From Mytilus trossulus (Eukaryota; Mollusca; Bivalvia; Mytilida; Mytilidae), in contig NC_086378.1 in NCBI RefSeq assembly GCF_036588685.1, forward strand, positions 48,044,686 to 48,108,685: DNA of 64,000 nucleotides, written 5' to 3'. Below the pieces are notes generated by a model. That model ran no database searches. It was given only the letters and a program-made list of their open reading frames with translations, and had not been told where the DNA came from. Below are positions 49,373-62,200 of the stretch, one piece after another. How positions within the stretch are numbered: the stretch's first letter is position 1; every line of letters begins with the position of its first letter. Both the position numbers and the translations under genes were made by a program.

Positions 49373-49636
49373 TTAAGGTGGTACCTAACACTTCAGGGAG
49401 ATAACTCTGTAAAGTCAGTTAAACGTTTTAATTACGTTGTGTTGTAAAAGGAATATTAAGCTTCTCAACATGCTCAATGATCAAAATTGGTTGTTGTCAA
49501 ATTGCTATATAACCAGTGTAATTTTTCTGACAAAACGGTTGGTTCAAAAAAAAAATAATTTAATACTTTGACAAAATTTTATGAAAATTAAACGAGCCAA
49601 ATTAATTTTAGTGAAAGTGTTGGGTACCTGCCTTAA
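49373..49636. mobile_element. TTAA-flanked MITE with ~20-bp inverted ends
   Basis: The ends are TTAAGGTGGTACCTAACACT and the inverse of AGTGTTGGGTACCTGCCTTAA. Both begin at a TTAA tetranucleotide, the target type used by piggyBac-like transposases. It has no ORF. I recognise this as a common bivalve repeat. It lies downstream of nkd. Confidence 0.75.
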
Positions 49637-50333
49637 ACCTTCTAACTGATATCTCTTACAATCTTTTTTTCATATACAAGTTGACAATCAAAAATGAAAA
49701 CAAATGGCAATATGCTGGTAACATATAATAAGTTTCCACATGTTAATTTCATAATGTTTTAATTTCATAATGTGGTAAACTTTTTATGCAACTAATGACA
49801 ATTTCTTTATCTTCTATCCTATTTATTCAAACATGAAAACAACATAATTTATTGTATGACTACACTTAAAATTTAAAATAGAAATTTACATCTGACAAAT
49901 TATGCAAATTACTTAAGCAAATCAGGGCAGCAAAATATCACATGACAAAATATCCTCTAATGAGATTCAAGTAACAAAATGACTATACAATAAACAATGG
50001 ATTTCAATATGCCCTATTTAGCATAAATAAATGACTATAATATTAATACATATAGAAATCCTTATGCGAAATTTTAATTTTACAAAATACAGATTGTGTA
50101 TATAATATCTATATAAACTGTTTCGCTTTCTTAAAAGCATAAAAAATAATTAATTCCAAGAGCATGTTTCAAGGTATTTCATTTCAAATGAGGATTTAAA
50201 AATTGTGAAATAAGTAGAAAATTTACAAAACTGTGAAAATTAAATCTATAACCATCCTTTATCTTTAAATAATCTGTTTACATTTCCAAGCATAAGTCTT
50301 GAGCAACCATTTTTTAACCAGAACAATTACCCA

Positions 50334-50988
50334 TCATGCCTCATGATAATGGTGGTAGTGATGGTGATGATGGTGTTCATGTATATGATGATGTTCATGT
50401 CTCTGTACAATCACTTTTTCACCATCCTTGTCAATTGTATGCTCTTTTTCAATCCATTCTGCAACTTGTTGCATTGCAAGGTCATGGTCTTTTTCTCGCT
50501 GTCGGTGTCGCCTATGATAATGTGAAGCTATTGCTGGCTCAATGTTCATTGGCAAACTTAACGGCCTGAATTTGTGTGATTTTGATGGTGAGAGCGAGGA
50601 GGAAATTGTCTTGTGATGTCCTTTCGGTGACCTACTTGCAATTTCCTGTGGGTCGAATGACTTTGATCTAATATGATCTACCCTAGATGTCAAGTCTAAA
50701 TGTTTGGGTAAAAATTCAACCTCTTTTTTCACATTGTCACATTTATGGGGAAGATCATTTGACCTTGACCTTTGATGTTGAGTATCCTCACACAATGTAT
50801 TATTTTGTCCCTTTACTGCAGTGTGCTCGATTCCAGCCAAATCGAGGTAATAATTCCTACGATCTTGACATTCCTTCGCCCTTTCATTAACGTTAGTAGC
50901 ACCATTGTTTTTACTACAGTGTCCACGGTGACGTCGTTTGTGATGAGAATGTTCATGAGTATTTCCTCTACAATCAGAATGATGCCGT
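50334..50988 (-). CDS. nkd: nkd terminal exon: LDLAGIE motif and poly-histidine tail
   Basis: The exon begins after a CTTTTCAG acceptor, completing an Arg codon. It encodes 217 residues and a TGA stop at 50336-50334. The His/Arg-rich start (HEHSHHKRRHRGH) leads into RRNYYLDLAGIEHTA. The tail alternates E, H and Y in a dense histidine run, a known hallmark of Nkd C-termini. Confidence 0.94.
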
Positions 50989-53900
50989 CTGAAAAGACAA
51001 AAAAATAATATTTAATTACTTTATAAATTGGAGTTACCTCCCTTCTGCCATCCAAAAAATTAATTATATATTTTAATGGTTTGTATGCATGATATGTTTT
51101 TACTCTTTAATAATTCTCTCAGACCTTTTTAAATTGTTTAATTTACTGAAACTACATAATTGTTATGTTGAAAGACTACAAGATGTTGCTTATTCACCAT
51201 GTTTTGTGTTTACGACTTAAACAGCAATAAAAAAAACAAATACATGTTCAAAGCATAAAATTCACACAAAACATTGCATGATGCTGTCTATAAATTTTAA
51301 ATTGTAGCAATGTTCAGAAACCGTTACATTATGTGATCTAGATTGTAAATATGTATGTTTAAAGTGCATCCCGCCATTAATCTTCTTTTTAGTCAAAGGT
51401 GTTCTCAATTGAATTTCAATACCATTCAAACTGCACTAATGACAAAATGCATACATTGAACACTTTTAATCAATTAGAACAGTTAAATTTTAATTATTCA
51501 TTCGTTATACTTTGTCATAATTAAATTCAATTTGAAAATTAGAAAAGAGTGTATGGTGTTCACCGAGAGGGAACTTCTAATTATACAGTTGCTAGGCAGA
51601 CCTTCAAGGCTCTTAAAGACACAAGATAGTCTCTTTATTAGACAGTCACATGCTTTTCACAGACGTACAATGTGGTACAATGTCGGAACATTTTTAAATT
51701 GTCCCGAATATATGAGGTTTGGGAAGCCATGAGTGAAAGATACATTCAGTTAATTTGATTGATTGGTTGTTGTATGGTTTAGATTACGAAAGAAAAGGAT
51801 TTTTTCAGCAGCTATAAGACTATGACCAAAAACTGGATTAAAAATTCCTTATTTTTTCTTGATAATGTTAGCTAATTATGGTGGACCCTAAGCATATGCA
51901 CTGGACTATAAATAATGTGTAATCGTAAACAGAAATTAGATCTGATGAAAGCAGAAACAAGAAAGACTTTCTCTTAATCACTCTGATCACATAAAAGGCA
52001 TAATTATACTATTGTCTTTGATGTAGATTATTTATTTCTATGCAAACATGTTTTATCTGAAAAAATGAATTATACTAAGCAAGTTATGTAGGCCTTTTGG
52101 GAAATGTTCAATAAACACATTAATCAACTTCATAGAACATATCTCCTGTGATAATCGTACCATATTGTTTACTTCACAAGTTCGGTAAAAATCAAAGAGA
52201 ATCTTGAAATGTTCTAGTTTATTAGTTTACATACAAGGTATTTCAAGGGTTTCTTGTTAAATAAAATGTCAACTTGCTCTATTAAGGCATTGGCAATACA
52301 AAAACGGACGGCAGTTTTGTAAATCATACTGTATTCAATATCGTTCAATTTTTGAAAATTAAAAAAGCCTAACGTGTGATGCAATGTTTGTTTGGATTGA
52401 TATTTTATTACAACATCAGTATTAGGATAGTTTTTCTTTAAGAATGGCTTCAAAGAGTGAATAAAACTTTCTAGATTGTCCTAACAGCAAGTTCTCAATA
52501 CTCCCTCTAGTAACAGGTATATAACGACAAACATTTAAAAGTCATTGTTTGAGTTACTCCTGAATTCCAACTAACCATACAAAAGAAGTTATCAAATAGT
52601 TGATTCTCTACAAGTTAGTCAAGTAAATGAATTCCAAAATACTCTTTAAATATGGCCCCATCCCGATACCAGATCAAACATTCGACATAGCTCATTTTCC
52701 TGAATCATAAACCTAGATTTTTTAATAGTAATTCTAACATCTAACGTCTACTGATAATCAACATAAAATATAAATATAAAGTAAAATAATCAACAAGTTG
52801 TTTCAATCCAATGATCAAAGATATCCTCACAAAAGAAATAGTAAATTGATATCTGTAGTCAATAATTATTTGTTATAATATTATCTTTTACAATATTTAA
52901 TTTCAGTCTTTTAAATCTAAAATAAGAACCTGATCTGTTGTTGAAAAATTATGCAACTTTTTTATGAAAATAATTTGTATCTTTTCCAATATTAAGCAAT
53001 GGCTCTTTAATCTTAAAGAAAAATATTTCCTTTATAGTTTTATCATATAACTTTTTTATTTTAAGTAAACCTTATCTGATTCCCCTTGATGAAAAAGTTC
53101 AGTAAAATGTAGTTGGAATCTTTTACAAGAAGGTTAAGGTCCAAAACCCTTGCTATTCTGTAGTAATTACGTTCGACTGAGATACACTTTAAGTTGACAA
53201 GGATATTGACCCTTACAATGTGGTCCACTCTATCATAAAATTAGGCCCTTCAAGTTCTATATAACCACCAAAGAAAGGTATTACTAAAATTGAATCATGT
53301 ATCAAAATAGTTTGAATTCATTCTAAATCTAGCTTATTCAGATGCATTCATTATACCGATACAAATAAAGTTACTGTAAGTGTTGTTGTAGTGAGTTTGA
53401 TAACTATGATTGCCCCTTAGAGCTGTCCCATTGATTTTTATAGAGATGGTCAAATTTTACCCTAATACATGTAACAAACAAAAATCCTCTAGCTATTTCC
53501 AATGTTTATTTTTTTTTTCTTATTGCCACCATTAAATCATACATTAAAATTCATCAAATTATGACATTTTTTTCAATAAAGCAAGTAACCTTCAATTTAT
53601 GATAATAAAAAATGTCTTCACATTAAGTACTATAAACCTGTCAGGACTAAATTCATTTGAATACTTGTTGCCTGTGATTATTATAAAACATTAATGTGAT
53701 CCTGAACATTAGTAATGGTTGATTAGTTAAAGAAGTCACACCTGATTGAACAAAGACAGGTATAAGATCAAAGACATTTTGATACACATCATTTCTTTGA
53801 TGTTTGAACTGTATAGATATGCTAGTAGTTGTAGGTTAAATTAAAGGGGTCCAAAGGATCATCATGTTCATTTTTATAAATTAACTTTGGTGGTTCTTTT

Positions 53901-56900
53901 AATAAATACTCTTTAAGTCAATAGCAAATTTATAGTTACGATTTTATTTGTCCTATACATAAATATTGCATAATTGCGGTATCTAATGTCTTAGCATGTT
54001 AATTATGTTATTCTCTTTATCTTATTAACCTATAGTAGTCAACCTCACTTAAAAGACTTTTAAAAAAACTTATAAAATCTTTAATAATTTCTCGACCTGT
54101 ACTTTTGGGTAAGAATTTAACACTGAGAAGGGCATATCTCTTTTCAAGATTGACACATAGTTTTAAATCAAATAAGATATAAACAGGTGTCAAGGTCAAA
54201 TACTTTTATAAGACTTCAAACAATTCTGGTTAATCTACGAAAACTTATAAGTATCCTTTTCCAAAATCTTTATAATTATGAATTTTTAAATGACCCTTGA
54301 AAATATTATGAAAAGTATTTCTAACATTTAAAAGTGTTTCATGTCGAATGAACAAAGTGAACACGAAAGGAGCCTCTTCAAGATGGATGGATCGCTTTCT
54401 TTGATTGAAATAGATGTCGCAAAAACACTTTAACAACAAATTGATTTGGTCTTTTAAATCAATTTGTATCCAAATATTCATCTATATAATGAATTCTCCC
54501 ATGTAAAACAGACTTCAAAGAGATTTTCTTCTGGTGTGATCAAAGTTGATTTTTTTCCCTTTTGGTTTTTATATATTTTTTCTTGTGAGGACTGATGGGT
54601 TCTTTGTAAAACTATTTTCAAACGACAAGTGAGTTTTGATCAAACAGCATAGAAACATTACTACCTTTTACATGAGTTTTTTTCTACTGAATTCATTCTC
54701 AAGTTTAATTAGGATCTTAAACAGAATTCCAGCTCTCATTGTAAACATGTATTATTAAGAATCTATCTAAGAATGCAATATTAAAACTACAGTGATAATT
54801 TATAAGTAATGGATTTGAAGTTGGTAATTTATGAGTACTTTGGCCATGAGGGGTCGAAATGTAGATCACTTACATGTATACTGTACACCAACAAACTTTT
54901 CAAAATTCTTATTTCATGTTAAGCTTGACTTTGAAGTCACTATATTTTCACTATTTTAAACATTGTTTATGTATTCTTTAAAGAATATATCCAAGTTTAA
55001 AATTTTTGTCACAATTTATATTTTTTTATTTCTTTACTCAGAAGGGAAAAAAGTTGAGTTGACAGTAAAGTTAAAGTTTAAAATTTAGAAAAATCAGAAA
55101 AAAGAACTTGTCAGTCAGCATTGATAAAATTAATGTTCTGAAATGCCTTATGTTAGTCAAATTCCTCAAAAGTGTCTGAAGGCCAAAACTAGCTAAGCCG
55201 TATCTCCTATTTTTTATGTTGGTACTTTATTGTTCTGCTCTTTGTTTAATGTTAGAGTGTTAACGAAACTAATGCCCTTTAACACTTGTCTAACACAAGT
55301 ACAAGTGTATAATCACTCTTTGGGTCTTGAAAACCCTTGGCATATTTGACCCCTTAATCCTGTGTGTATAAGCAGACCCTTTAAGCATAACTAAGCCTTG
55401 AGAATGGAGTTTCTATCAAGTTAACTCACCTGAGTTGTTTAATGTGATTGCGTTCCATATTTTCTTGCACTAACTCTGCCAACTGTTGATGTTCTTGCGA
55501 GGTAAACGGTAATCTCTTTGGACTTTGACATTGACTTAAATTGTTACCATAGCAATGACCTTGTTTCTCACTATTGCACTGTTTCAAGGGCATTTGTAAA
55601 TTTGCCTGTGTAAGATTGTTTACTTTTTGTAACTTTGTAGTGTCCTTGATTTTTGGAGTGTCCTTGCACTTATCCTTATTTTCTTTGGACTTGGGTGACC
55701 CTTTGTGACAGGGCGACAATGACCCATCTGGTCCCACTGTTAGTCTGAGTTTTAATGTTTTTGTTCCATTTGAGGGTATTTTGATAGAGGATCCAACTGC
55801 ATCATATAAAGCTTTCAGCAAACTGGATAAATCCTGAAAAAGATAAACAAAAACTAAAAAAAAAATCAATATATATCAGGTACTCTTAACACCTGTTTTT
55901 TATACCCATTCACTTATATCTTTTTATATTCATTTTCATTTGTAACAGCTTGAATTTGTCCCTCTAGCCCCCCCCCCCCCCCTTAACTAGTTAACCAAAG
56001 GAAAAATACCATGAAGTATCTATTGAACCAACCCTCTCATACATTTTCCCCTGAAATTGCCTTTAAATTTTTTATCTGTCAGTATATGTTTCACTGCGCT
56101 AGCACATTACTACAATTTTCAAAATTTGTGCATAGTAATGTTTAAATGGAACTAAATCCTTTTAAACTAATACACCTCTAAAAACTGGTGTGATTCTGAT
56201 CAAACAGAAAACATAAATGTAGAAATAATTTTCCTGAAACTAATGCATGAAATCTATTATATCGTATATTCTTTCAATTACTAATACATCATGTAATATA
56301 ATTGCTTTGACTAATAATTGTACGATTAAAGTACATAAATTAATAGGATATAACTCAAGCTGTTGGAAACATATTGCATGCCTCCCAACTCCAATACTAA
56401 AAGTCCCATCAGTTTAATAATTAAATTCCAAACACAAGCTTTTGTCTTCAATTTTCAGAGGGATAGATCAAAAGCAACGCGGACATCAATAAAATGTTTA
56501 AGTCATCCTTTGAAAATTATCTTTAGCTTTAAAAATCAAAGAAATATCATAGATAATTACACAAAAGTAATAAAAAATGCATGCGTCAGACATATTTTCA
56601 AGCCATTTGCCCACTAGCAACTTTTTTCGAGTTATTTTGATCCTTAATTAATTGCTGATCAAAGGGTAGTTATTGTCATTAACTAAAGCCTTTAATCCTA
56701 GTCAGTAAATATCAAAGACAATTAAAAAACTCTTCATACTTCAGATTTTTTTTCATCATCAAAATGTATGTCTGCCAAAGAGAGATTAAGGCGATATTGA
56801 TATACAAACGTTAACAAACAATCTTTGTTAAAAGGCGTCAAAAAGGCAGAGAGCCAACATGATTTAATCTTGCACCCAAATTCCTTGTGCTCTTGAAAAT

Positions 56901-58612
56901 TTAGGAAGGGAAAAATTGTTTATATGCTAGTGTAGATTTTTTGTTGGCAACAAATGTTTCTGGCATGGTTTATATTCAAAAGAAGAGAGAGACAAAACCC
57001 AACAACCAAACACACACATTTGCTGTTTTACCCAAATCTCCTGTTTAATACCTTTTTTTTTGTTGGCAACAAATGTTTCTGGCATGGTTTATATTCAAAA
57101 GAAGAGAGAGACAAAACCCAACAACCAAACACACACATTTGCTGTTTTACCCAAATCTCCTGTTTAATACCTTTTTTTTAGCGGCTTTTTCTGTTTTACA
57201 ATTTATGCTACTGAATACTTTATTGTTATCTTTTTCAACTTTTACCTTTAGTAGGTGGTTTTATAAGGAGCAATACAGGTTCCCATACAGCCTCTAACAG
57301 CCTTTTGCAGGCAGGTTGTGTATCTGGTTGGTATTGAAACACTGAATAAAATGCATCCTGGAGGGTGCCACTGTCTCTCCACTTAAAACGCTTTCAATAA
57401 CTTTTTTGTGTTGCTTTTAACAAATTTTTTGAGTTGCTTTTAACAACTTTTTTGTGTCGCTTTTAATAACTTTTTTGTGTTGCTTTTAACAACTTTTTTG
57501 GGTCGCTTTTAACAACTTTTTTGGGTTGATACTTTTAGAAGTTTGAGGTGATTATAATTTTCTTTTGTTAATTTTTTCAACTTGACAACTGTCACTATTT
57601 ATCTAGATTCATCTTAAGCTTCTCAATGTTAACCAATGAGACATGGTTATACACTGTGATAACAGCTTACTACCTTTTAAATTGTCTAACATTTCATGTT
57701 TAATATACAATCCAGGCTGTGCCCATGTATGATTTTTCATGTTGAATCCATATCAGTATTTCAAAGGAAGATACATACACTGAACTATTTTCATGTCTTA
57801 ATTTGAACGTTTCATCTTACTGAGTTAAAAACTTCAAAGTGTGAATCAAATTGATAATTTTAATGATTCCTTAAAAAGAAATAAATTTGCTTTTAGAGGC
57901 TTTTAATAAAAGAATACCTTCCAATTTCAGTTTAAATTGAAAAATTTAAATGCTATAAATTTTTCATATAATTTTTCTTGTCCAATCTTTAATATGCACC
58001 ATTGCAATTTCACATCAATAAAACTCACTTTAGCAATGAAGTAATAAATTTCTTAGGCAATTAAAACACTACAGGGATCTTGATTAATAAACTGTCAGAT
58101 GACAAAGAATTAGAATAAGAAATGTTGTTATAAATTAAATTAGAAATGGTTTACTGAATTAAATCACCAACCATAACTGTGACTAATTGAATTGGAAATA
58201 TAATATATAACTGGTGCTAGAGAACTGGTAGTTGGATTTTAAACCAAGGAACGGAACCAGGGAATCTGTTTTTACATGTATGGATCTGCATAGAATTGGA
58301 AGTTAAATATATTTTTACGAAGTGAATCAGACTTTCTATGTTTCTGTTTACTGATTAGTACTTGAAATATTATAGAACGGGAAGATTTTTAATATCCTCC
58401 TAAAACTATCACTTTGAATTGAAAATATTTTCATAACCTTTTTTAAAGTTAATTTATAACACCTGTAACCCTCACTTCTTTTAAAATGTAGCCATAACAA
58501 CTGTAAATACCTCTTTTGTTACTTTGCCTTGCCCATCGAAATCATACAGAGTAAAAGACCATTCCTGTTTGTTCTTCTCTGTACTTTCAAACTGTACACC
58601 ACATTCAAACTC
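50334..58612 (-). CDS. nkd: Naked cuticle homologue (Nkd), 3' three coding exons; 5' part not found
   Basis: Coding exons 58612-58511, 55833-55430 and 50988-50334 join in frame with GT/AG introns (phases 0 and 2) to give the last 386 residues or so. In order they show a short block before the EF-hand with KQEWSFTLYDF, an EF-hand loop D-F-D-G-Q-G-K-V-T-K-E-D split over two exons, the family motif KTLKLRLTVGPDGS, a long polar region, the motif RRNYYLDLAGIEHTA (human NKD1 has RRNHYLDLAGIENY), and a C-terminus of QRHEHHH followed by a poly-His/Tyr tail. Nkd proteins bind Dishevelled and restrain canonical Wnt signalling in the cytoplasm. The N-terminus, which usually carries a myristoylation site, would lie to the right of 58612. 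A candidate poly(A) signal (AATAAA, minus strand) is at 49853-49848. Confidence 0.93.
50989..55429 (-). other. nkd: nkd intron (4.4 kb)
   Basis: The intron is bounded by GTGAGT (55429) and TTTTCAG (50989) on the minus strand. It holds no recognised repeat family. Short frames at 51532, 52214, 54017 and 54245 lack homology. Confidence 0.75.
55430..55833 (-). CDS. nkd: nkd exon: EF-hand end and conserved LTVGPDGS motif
   Basis: The 404-bp exon starts with GAT, which supplies the last EF-hand loop acid, then LSSLLKALYDAVGSSIK (F-helix side) and KTLKLRLTVGPDGS. The rest is a Lys/Ser/Gln-rich linker. It ends in phase 2 at a GTGAGT donor after KQL. The upstream boundary is a TTTTTCAG acceptor. Confidence 0.93.
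55968..55982. repeat. Poly-C tract
   Basis: A run of about 15 C residues lies in nkd intron DNA upstream (on the minus strand) of the 404-bp exon. Its length is likely polymorphic and prone to sequencing error. Confidence 0.8.
56941..57178. repeat. Perfect 119-bp tandem duplication in nkd intron
   Basis: Two adjacent copies starting TTGTTGGCAACAAATGTTTC at 56941 and 57060 appear identical across 119 bp and end in poly-T. Overlapping 75-codon open frames here are by-products. Confidence 0.93.
57390..57527. repeat. 23-bp tandem repeat, six units, in nkd intron
   Basis: Units of GCTTTTAACAACTTTTTTGT plus GTT or GTC are repeated six times with one to three differences each. Confidence 0.9.
58511..58612 (-). 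CDS. nkd: nkd exon: start of EF-hand
   Basis: This exon has 34 codons between a TTTTTTAG acceptor and a GTATTT donor. It begins EFECGVQFES, the counterpart of EELQCDVS in human NKD1, and ends DFDGQGKVTKE. It carries the EF-hand E-helix and 11 of the 12 loop residues. The fifth loop position is Gln where human NKD1 has Asn. Confidence 0.93.
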
Positions 58613-59141
58613 CTAAAAAACACAATAAAGATGAATAAATGTTGATGTGCTACTGAAACATAACAGGAAACAATAGCTTATTTGATTAGGTTAAACATAC
58701 ATATTAAATTATATGGGTACCCCATGTCCATTGTTTTTCTGTAATATCGTACATTATAAGTATAGCAGTAAGTTAACAAATTTTTATTGTCATTTACATC
58801 AAACTGCTTAGATTTTTTAATGTAAGCACTGAAAGGTAAAGATTGCATCACTTTATCAGTGGGAAGTAAAATTACATATTGCATTGTCAAAAAAGAATTG
58901 GTTGAAGTTGATTCAACTACAATTATGTACAATGGGAGATAACTCTAATTTTTAAAGAAGACTTTAACAATGACATCACTTATATTTTTAGAACAGATCT
59001 AAGATTCCTGCACTTTGCAAAAGTTATGTTATTTTCTTGACAGATGTAACATGGTTGTGTGACTTGAATATATATCTGGACATATACATGTATTTACATT
59101 GATAAATTTCTGTCAATGTTCATGGATAGGATGTTTAGAAT

Positions 59142-59268
59142 GCAGGGGCGAATCCAGCCATTTTAAAAAGGGGGGTTCCAATAGTCCAACTACATGTCCC
59201 CATCCAAATGCATTAGTCGGTCCCACCCCCCAAAAAAACAGAACCCTCCCCCTGGATCCACCACTGGA
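59142..59268 (-). mobile_element. Short inverted-ended GC-rich element
   Basis: On the minus strand it starts CCAGTGGTGGATCCAGGGGG and ends CTGGATTCGCCCCTGCA, giving imperfect inverted ends. It shares ATGCATTT and its G-rich runs with the copy at 36003. It lies upstream of the known nkd exons. Confidence 0.65.
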
Positions 59269-62200
59269 ATGTTCAATATGATCAATGCACTATAGTTTGT
59301 GTATCAAAAAGGTAGTGATAAGCCTTGGAAGATTTCTAGATATTAAGGCAGTAACATCAGGTTTGAATTGCACTTCATGTAATCTTTACCCCAAAACAAA
59401 ATCATGATTAGTATCCTACTACATTTTCTAGTAGTTACTTTTGACGAGTAGTAATATATATTAAGTTAGCTTAATAGTTCTTGCTATAGTTTAATAGTTG
59501 TAAAACACATCTAAAAGATATTGCAATCTTGAGGGAAAAGTACATATATATAGCTATCAGACATTGATTAACTAGCACTTGTTATTTCCTCTGAATAAAA
59601 AGTGTGAGAGAACTACTATTTTAGCTGTACTGATAAATCACAAAGTGAATGGAATATGGGATTAAATAAGTTTTACTGAAGTAAAGCTTTGATGTCAACC
59701 CCTAGAGAATAATTGACCACTTTGTTCTTGTCCCAGACCTACTATTTTATTCATTTCATCATAAAACCATGGTAATTTCTAAATAACTTTCAATTTCACA
59801 CCCTCCTATCAGGAGAAGATCAAGTGATTGGCTTGAGGTTCTACTAATAAATCTTCAATGAAATCAACACAGATCTGAAGAATTCAAACATAGCATCTAC
59901 ACAGATCAATCCCTTATCAATCACTCAGGTGAGACAGATCAAAGGGTCCCACCTGTCATTAATGATCATTGCTATATAAATATTTTCTTTGTAGTGGTGA
60001 AAACTCCAATCAGTGTAAAATGTGCCCATAAGGTGTAAATGGATTAATTAAGAATATTACTTGCTATCAGAAACAACTCTATAGACTAGCAATGGAGTGC
60101 ACCTCACTTTAAATCAAGAGGACGAATTGTAATTATTGACAACATCCTTACAATAATACACCTTAAGTTTAATTTTTATAGCTTTTTCTTAAAACTCTTT
60201 AGACTTTTGATTTAAGGTGTGTATTGTTCACCTAAATTCCCTCATACAATTTATCTGCATTGAATTTCACAAATGTAATGGTAAAAATTGTGCAAATCAG
60301 AAACTTAATTAGTTCATCCTCTTTAACAATTTAAATAAACTTTAAATCATCATAAACAACAATAATTATTGTAGTTAATAAAATTTTATTAATCAACTTT
60401 CTAATTGATATATGGCACTTCTAATAAATATGATCATTTTGGTCAATATTCATTATTTGGCTCCCCCCCAATTTTTTTTCCGGGATTTGTTGAAGTAACA
60501 GTTAAACAGATATAATGTCACTTATTTTATGTTGCTGACCGCATATGATATGGTGACATAAAAAATGTTTCAAGCCAAAAACTCAGCAAATAAAAACACT
60601 TTCTCATAGCAGACTTGAAAAGTACTTTTGAAAAACAACACCCAAAAGAGGAAAAATCATAAAAAATTGATTCATTATTTTAACCATATCATAAATAAAT
60701 TATTAACAATTTATTATATCTTAGCATTGCCGGGCTCTGTTGTAATTGCCATCAAAGATCTATAACAATTAAACTTCTGTTTCTATTAAGGATAAAAAGA
60801 CTGGCGGTATGCTTTTGATGCCCACTCTTATTTCTTTGATCCTGGAATATGATAAAAACAATAGGCTACCAATGATAAATATTGTACATATAAAACTAAC
60901 ATTATGGTCCTGTTTATATTTTTGATGTTTTGATCATCAAACGGAAATTGTTATTTCTGATCATCAAAAGATCATCAATGACTGACCATTAATGTGTCAA
61001 AGTGACCACATTATTCAGGTAAAAATATACTGGTCAAACTCGGTCAGCTTATGTTGTCCTTGTGAAGGACTGACTATAAGGGAAATATTTGGAGGACAAA
61101 AAAGGGTAATATATACATGGCCCAATCAAATTTTGAAAAATAAATGACGAAAATTGTCAGTTCAATATTTACATACAGAGCAAAGACATGTAGGCAAGCC
61201 CCCGACTATCCACTTGCATTTCTGTTTTCTTCCAAAATTTGCTATGTTTTGTCCAATCAAAGCAGTAAATTACAAAATTTTGCCTTCATATTATCTTTAA
61301 GCAGTTTAGTCCCTTTTTTTTTACAAGTCAATAAATTAAAACATCAGTGGTAATTTGAACCTCCAGTTTTGTTCCCAATTGAAGTTTCCCAAATGATCCT
61401 CTTGGACAATTGAATTTAGGGTCAAAATGTTTCATTTCTAACAGGGCAGTGTTAATAGCTGGACATCATAGGTCGAAGGTCAACAGACAGCCTGACTATA
61501 TACTACTAAGGGCATTAAGTGTAACTACTAAATTGATGGACAATTTATGTATTGTTTATTGTTTACAAATATCTACATGAGAAATAAAAGCCTTCTTGTG
61601 ATGTTTACCTATATGGTCAAATGTCATAGAGGTGTAACAGTGTGATGAAACTTTTATAGTTTTGCTTTATTATTATAGGAGGGGCATAACTTATCAAGCT
61701 TCACTTTTTAAGAAAATGACTAGTAAAAAGGGTCATTTTTATTAGCATTCAAGTTAAGATAGAAAAAAAACCAATAACAATACACAAGTTAGGATTCACC
61801 AACAATGTCAAAGAATATAAGGACCTCAGCCAATGTTTAGTATAATTTGTTTTAAAGGAAATTGGAACTTTCAATTTATGCATATTTAAAAGTTGTGATG
61901 ATACAAAACGTAACCAGGAATTATATCACAACAATTAAAGATATATATTACTTTTACACACTTTAAAAAAAAATATTCTGGAAAACTTTTTTTTTTTTAA
62001 ATTATAAGACCAGGACTATAAATACAGTGGGTATGCAAGAACCAGGACCCAGTCTGTTATATGAAATATTTACTTCATACTTGCATGCCCCAAACAAAAT
62101 TCCCCAGTCATAAAATGTGTCAAAATTATACTTTTTTTTTACTTTTTTGTTGAAAAATTATGTTTCCACTTAAAATCCTTCAACCGTTAAATTTTAGTGC

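Larger units (their letters stand above)
55834..58510 (-). other. nkd: nkd intron (2.7 kb)
   Basis: It carries the poly-C tract, the 119-bp duplication and the 23-bp tandem array. No further exon was found. Confidence 0.75.

Noticed and set aside
50336-51008. Plus-strand frames of 60-78 codons opposite the nkd terminal exon
   Set aside because: They are antisense shadows of the conserved Nkd coding sequence.
56954-57297. Two overlapping 74-75-codon plus-strand frames
   Set aside because: They are created by the 119-bp duplication and run into low-complexity sequence.
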